8,416 nucleotides of DNA from Planctomycetota bacterium (GTDB taxonomy: Bacteria > Planctomycetota > Phycisphaerae > Sedimentisphaerales > Anaerohalosphaeraceae), in NCBI GenBank assembly GCA_012519365.1, contig JAAYQH010000168.1:1-8416 (forward strand), written 5' to 3'. A model generated the notes under the pieces. The model did not search any database, was not told the DNA's origin, and saw only the letters and a program-made list of their open reading frames with translations. Positions 4,884-8,416 of the stretch are shown here, piece after piece (the stretch's first letter is position 1; every line of letters begins with the position of its first letter). Position numbers and translations under genes: made by a program.

Positions 4884-7112
4884 ATGATGAAACGAGTAAC
4901 AGGTAACATCTGGATACTGATAATGGTTCTGGTGACGGGAATTGCCGATGTACAAGCGGGCCTTTCTTTTATCGATGATTTTGAGAATCGTACCGACCAT
5001 ATTCACAATACGCCTACGGCCGCCGGCGGCGGAGTATGGAGTACGACCAGCGGAGCAAGCGGCAACGTGCTTCTTGAAACGAACAGCGGCAGTACGGTGG
5101 TGCGTTTTATGGCCACCACTGCCGGAGACGGTCGCGGCTTTGGATTTGCCGACATCGACAATCCGATTGAGAACACGGAAAAAGGGATTCTGTTCTTCCG
5201 ATTCTCGGTCCGTTCCGAGGGTAACGCGGCAGACACGTATTTGGGGATTCACGCCTTGAGCGGAACGACGCCGTTCGGAGCCTCCGCTCACCGGGCGAGT
5301 CCGCAAAATTATATCGTCGCCGGATTTCGCCTTATCAATGGCGAAGGAAGCCTGGTCAATGTGGTGAACACAAGAGACTCCGATTCGGTTTTTTTGGCCG
5401 GTTTGACACGGGGGCGGTGGTATAATTGCTGGATAGAAGCGGACAATACAGCCGATACGTTTAATCTGTTTATCAGCGAAGCGGATGGTCCGGCCGGGCC
5501 GGCGACCCTTCCGACATCTGCCGACAAAGTGGGCGATACCATCCCCTTTGGTGTTGCGACGGATGATCCGCTGACCGGTGCGTTTTTCTGTTCTCCCAGC
5601 ATCGGATCGACCAGCAGGTCAACGACGCAGTCGGCACGCGTGTTCATTGATGAGGTGTATTGGGATGGCGACAGGGGACTCAGTTCGCTTATCGCACAGA
5701 ATCCTGATCCGGCGAACAATGCCGTTGGTGTGGCGCCGGAAGCGATCCTGTCGTGGGAAGCGCCGGACGATGAAAGCATCGGGCAGATACTGTGGTATGA
5801 TGTGTATATGGATCCCAATAAGACAAAAGTGGCGACGGCGGATCCGGCCGCTTTACGAAGCGCTGCTCAGACCGAAACCGCTTATGATCCGGTGCCGGAT
5901 ATGCTGTTTGACAGCCGGTACTTCTGGCGGGTGGATACGATGGTGATTTTTGCGGCCGATCCCAACCAGGATAGGGTGGTCTGTGAAGGTGATGTCTGGT
6001 CGTTTACCACCAAGACGCCAGCCCCTGAAATTGTCGGCCAGCCTGAGGATGTGTTTGTCAGGCCGGGGGAAACGGTGGTCTTTGTGGTGGACGTCAGCAG
6101 CCCTTATGCGCCGGCATCTTATCAATGGTATGCGTCAACCGACCGCGCCAACAATACGCCGGCCGATGATGTGCTGCTTGCCGGGGCCACGTCGGAGACG
6201 CTGATGCTTTTGGATGTGTCGGCCGCTGACGAGCAGTTTTATTACTGCGAAGTTTCCAATGTGTATAATGGCAAGACCTATACGGTCTATTCCGATGCGG
6301 CGGCGCTGGGCGTCAAACGTAAAGTCGCCCATTGGACACTCGATGAACTCGTCGATGGGAAATATGCCGACAGCAGCGGCCAGGGCCATCATGCCGATCC
6401 GAACGGCGTGCCGGTCTTTATTCCCGGCGTCAATCCGGCGTTGACCGGCAGCGGGGTCGTTGTCGATCCGTCCAACGGCTGGGCACATGCCGGCACGTGG
6501 GATCCATCGCTGTTTTCCGGCCAGTTGACGATTTCGCTGTGGGTCAAATGGGCCGGCCAGACCACCCCCTACAGTTACCAGGGATTGATCGGCAAGCGCA
6601 ATGTCTATGCCAGTGATATGCGGTGGCAGTTGGAGATCGGAAACAACGAAGCCAGTCTGCTGACTTTCAAGAGCAATATCAACGGCATCACCGGCCCGAT
6701 TTTGCCGGTCGATGAATGGGAGCAGGTGGTTGTTACCTATGACGGTCTTACCGCGACGATGTACCGTAACGGCACGCCGGCAGTCAGCGGCCCGGTTACG
6801 CTCAATGACGGGTTTAACGCCACTATGATGCTTGGGGCCGTCGGTTGGGATCCGGCATTGCCGACGCCGACGGCAATTCTCAACGGCGCGTTGGATGACA
6901 TTGCGATTTTCAACTATGCTCTGGATCCGATAACAGTGGCCTATTCTTATACGGACATCACCGGCGGAACGGCTTGTGTAAATCCGGATGATCCTGTCTT
7001 GCAGCGGTATGATCTGGACGGTGATTGTCAGGTGGGCCTTGGGGATCTGGTGATGTTAGTTGAGCACTGGCTGACCGGGCAATTGGTGCCGGACGTGATT
7101 GAACGGCCGTAA
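4884..7112 (+). CDS. Secreted modular protein: unnamed N-terminal domain - Fn3-like - Ig-like - LamG - dockerin-like tail
   Basis: 742 residues; the true start may be ATG 4887. The signal peptide is about residues 1-25 (cleavage probably after DVQA). Residues 27-266 form a domain I cannot name, probably a beta-sandwich, shared with the next gene: NPIENTEKGILFFRFSV (93-109), RWYNCWIEADNTADTFNLFI (178-197), IPFGVATDDPLTGAFF (220-235), FIDEVYWDGDRGL (254-266). An Fn3-like module (about 271-377) has WYDVYMDPN and YFWRVD. An Ig-like module (about 380-476) has YQWYA and FYYCEVSN, without the first cysteine. A LamG domain (about 479-690) has HWTLDE, DSSGQGHHAD, ISLWVKW, WEQVVVTYDG and LDDIAIFNYAL. 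The dockerin-like tail (698-742) has Asp710, Asp712, Asp714 and Asp721, with Gly at loop position 9. It keeps only two of the four tail cysteines of the preceding paralogue. No catalytic residues are recognised. Probably an exported binding or structural protein, co-transcribed with its neighbours (inference). Confidence 0.9.
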   Translation: MMKRVTGNIWILIMVLVTGIADVQAGLSFIDDFENRTDHIHNTPTAAGGGVWSTTSGASGNVLLETNSGSTVVRFMATTAGDGRGFGFADIDNPIENTEKGILFFRFSVRSEGNAADTYLGIHALSGTTPFGASAHRASPQNYIVAGFRLINGEGSLVNVVNTRDSDSVFLAGLTRGRWYNCWIEADNTADTFNLFISEADGPAGPATLPTSADKVGDTIPFGVATDDPLTGAFFCSPSIGSTSRSTTQSARVFIDEVYWDGDRGLSSLIAQNPDPANNAVGVAPEAILSWEAPDDESIGQILWYDVYMDPNKTKVATADPAALRSAAQTETAYDPVPDMLFDSRYFWRVDTMVIFAADPNQDRVVCEGDVWSFTTKTPAPEIVGQPEDVFVRPGETVVFVVDVSSPYAPASYQWYASTDRANNTPADDVLLAGATSETLMLLDVSAADEQFYYCEVSNVYNGKTYTVYSDAAALGVKRKVAHWTLDELVDGKYADSSGQGHHADPNGVPVFIPGVNPALTGSGVVVDPSNGWAHAGTWDPSLFSGQLTISLWVKWAGQTTPYSYQGLIGKRNVYASDMRWQLEIGNNEASLLTFKSNINGITGPILPVDEWEQVVVTYDGLTATMYRNGTPAVSGPVTLNDGFNATMMLGAVGWDPALPTPTAILNGALDDIAIFNYALDPITVAYSYTDITGGTACVNPDDPVLQRYDLDGDCQVGLGDLVMLVEHWLTGQLVPDVIERP

Positions 7113-7128
7113 AATGATCGTGTTGTAC

Positions 7129-7194
7129 AGAGGAGATATCACTGAGGCGATGTGCTTCGGTTGTGTGAAATGGATAGAGTGCTATGCGAAATAA
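7129..7194 (+). other. Ribosome site and 14-codon cysteine-rich mini-ORF overlapping the next gene
   Basis: AGAGGAGAT (7129-7137) is the only strong Shine-Dalgarno sequence in the 71-base gap. The first ATG after it, at 7150 (12 bases on), opens a 14-residue frame, MCFGCVKWIECYAK, ending at TAA 7192-7194. That end lies 8 bases beyond the start codon of the following secreted-protein gene, which is in another frame. It may be a leader peptide that delivers ribosomes to ATG 7184, or chance. Nothing else resembling it is known to me. Confidence 0.25.
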
Positions 7195-8416
7195 AATCAA
7201 ATACACAGGATATGGGCTGTTTTTTTTGGCAATGATGGCGGTCAGTGTGGCTGAGTTTTTGCCGGTCGAGGATTTCAGTGACAAACAAGAGGCGGCCACC
7301 ATTGATGGAACAATTCCAAACGGGATGCTGGGCGGCTTTTGGGATACCGAATACGAAAATACCGGAAACATTACCACCAGGACCGAGGACGGCAGCATGA
7401 CACTTCGGCTCATGGCACACAGTTCAGGCACTCTGTATCGGGGAGGCGGCATATCGAATTTGAGCAATCCGATCGAGAACATGGAAACAGGCGTTTTGTT
7501 TTTCCGGTTCAAGGTTGCCTCCGGAACTGCTCCGCTGCGGGATTATATGGGGATGCACGTGTGGACCAATGCCGATTTTCTGACGACGGCGACGTGTCGT
7601 GCCGCCTATGTCAATGCCGGATTCGGCCTGTTCTGCCCCGAAGGGAGCCCGACCTTTGAGGTTACAACGACGGACGGGGCAATGGTTTTGAAGTCGGGTC
7701 TTGAGCGGAATCAGTGGTATAATGTCTGGATAGTTGCCGACAATGCGATAGATGCGTTTTCTCTTTTTATCCATCCGGCTGCAGGACCCGGTCTTGATGT
7801 ACAATTGCCGGAGCCTTCTGATGCAGCCGGAGAAGGGATCCCATTCGGTACACCGACCGATCAGCCGCTTGTCGGCGCGCTATTTCTCAAACCCGCTGAT
7901 GTGCCTGGGATTGTCTCGGCGACCGTGTTTATTGATGATATTTACTGGGACGGTGATGATGGGCTTGAACTCAAAACAAAAGCCGCTCGAAATCCCGTTC
8001 CTGCGCATCGACAAACGCAGGTTCCGCTGGACCAGGTGCTGTCGTGGGAGGCGCCGAATGACCCGAATATCGCTGCGGTTCTCGGCTATGACGTGTATCT
8101 GGACCCCAATGAGCAAAATGTTGCAATCGGCGAACCGTCTGCTCTGGTCAGTGCCGGGCGGACGGTTACCTATTATAAGCCGCTTAATTTTGCCTTTGAT
8201 ACCGAATACTTCTGGCGTGTCGAAACGACCGTTCAGATGGATGATCCAAATCAGACGATATGGGTATCGCCGGGTGCAGTGTGGAGTTTTACGACGATGA
8301 CGGCCTTGCCGGTCATTACCCAACAACCTGTGAATGTGATCGCCGCGATTGGCCAAAGTGCAACGTTTTCGGTGAAGGTTGAAAGTGTCAAGCCGGTCTC
8401 TTATCAGTGGTACAAA
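7184..8416 (+). CDS. Secreted modular protein, third paralogue (3' end outside window): unnamed N-terminal domain - Fn3-like - Ig-like
   Basis: The frame is open from ATG 7184 to the window edge, giving 411 codons with no stop; it is the third member of the tandem family. An in-frame TAG at 7175-7177 means ATG 7184 is the earliest possible ATG, although only GATAGAG precedes it. The signal peptide is about 1-23 (cleavage after VSVA). Residues 24-261 repeat the unnamed domain of the previous protein: NPIENMETGVLFFRFKV (95-111), QWYNVWIVADNAIDAFSLFI (177-196), IPFGTPTDQPLVGALF (219-234), FIDDIYWDGDDGL (249-261). The Fn3-like module (about 268-372) has GYDVYLDPNE and YFWRVE. The Ig-like module starts at about 375 and is cut just after SYQWYK. 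By analogy the missing part should hold the rest of the Ig module, a LamG domain and the dockerin-like tail. A run of eight T (7220-7227) lies in the signal-peptide codons, but the frame is intact. Probably a non-catalytic surface or binding protein. Confidence 0.9.
   Translation, partial: MRNKIKYTGYGLFFLAMMAVSVAEFLPVEDFSDKQEAATIDGTIPNGMLGGFWDTEYENTGNITTRTEDGSMTLRLMAHSSGTLYRGGGISNLSNPIENMETGVLFFRFKVASGTAPLRDYMGMHVWTNADFLTTATCRAAYVNAGFGLFCPEGSPTFEVTTTDGAMVLKSGLERNQWYNVWIVADNAIDAFSLFIHPAAGPGLDVQLPEPSDAAGEGIPFGTPTDQPLVGALFLKPADVPGIVSATVFIDDIYWDGDDGLELKTKAARNPVPAHRQTQVPLDQVLSWEAPNDPNIAAVLGYDVYLDPNEQNVAIGEPSALVSAGRTVTYYKPLNFAFDTEYFWRVETTVQMDDPNQTIWVSPGAVWSFTTMTALPVITQQPVNVIAAIGQSATFSVKVESVKPVSYQWYK

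Noticed and set aside
2720..7112. Frequent GATCCG / GATCC hexamers as possible dispersed DNA repeats
   Set aside because: They coincide with Asp-Pro codon pairs (GAT CCG) in Fn3-like and tail motifs and are explained by protein sequence and codon preference.
7220..7227. Run of eight T near the start of the third paralogue as a possible frameshift or phase-variation tract
   Set aside because: The frame through it yields a normal signal peptide and continues into the conserved domain, so the gene is intact as read. Eight T alone are weak evidence for phase variation.
3770..8416. Missing first cysteine in all three Ig-like modules as a sign of degeneration
   Set aside because: All three copies have a hydrophobic residue there and keep the Trp; the two complete ones also keep YYC. 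This is common in bacterial Ig-like modules, so it is a family trait and not decay.

Overview
The window looks like a piece of a bacterial chromosome from the Planctomycetota, most likely the Phycisphaerae / Sedimentisphaerales side. This is inferred from gene content alone: an ECF sigma factor overlapping a membrane FecR-domain protein, followed by long secreted proteins that mix LamG, fibronectin-III-like and Ig-like modules and end in a single dockerin-like calcium loop. No ribosomal or other phylogenetic marker is present. All supported genes lie on the + strand.

Layout. Positions 1-219 hold the last 72 codons of a gene that starts outside the window, possibly a carbohydrate-active enzyme. 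A 164-base gap (220-383) carries two inverted repeats of the same 7-7-7 geometry. The ECF sigma factor gene is at 384-902. The FecR-domain gene is open from TTG 928 to 2592, but its natural-looking start is an ATG at 895 that overlaps the sigma stop and meets an in-frame TAA at its fifth codon. After a 127-base gap with a clear ribosome binding site come three related secreted-protein genes in tandem: 2720-4822 (700 aa), 4884-7112 (742 aa) and 7184 onward (cut by the window end after 411 codons). The second and third share an N-terminal domain of about 240 residues that I cannot name. The first has a LamG domain in its place. All three then carry the same Fn3-like and Ig-like modules. The two complete ones finish with a LamG domain and the same 45-residue dockerin-like tail ending in Glu-Arg-Pro.

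How the parts may work together (inference). The FecR-domain protein has one transmembrane segment, a FecR core outside the membrane and a C-terminal region resembling an NPCBM carbohydrate-binding domain. It could therefore hold the sigma factor and respond to a glycan or envelope signal. The secreted proteins next to it look like non-catalytic binding or surface-structure proteins and are the obvious candidates for the regulon. A 12-base sequence found in the gap before the sigma gene and again in the gap before the first secreted-protein gene, each followed about 20 bases later by an A/T-rich box, is a possible shared promoter. No RNA gene, mobile element or CRISPR array was seen.
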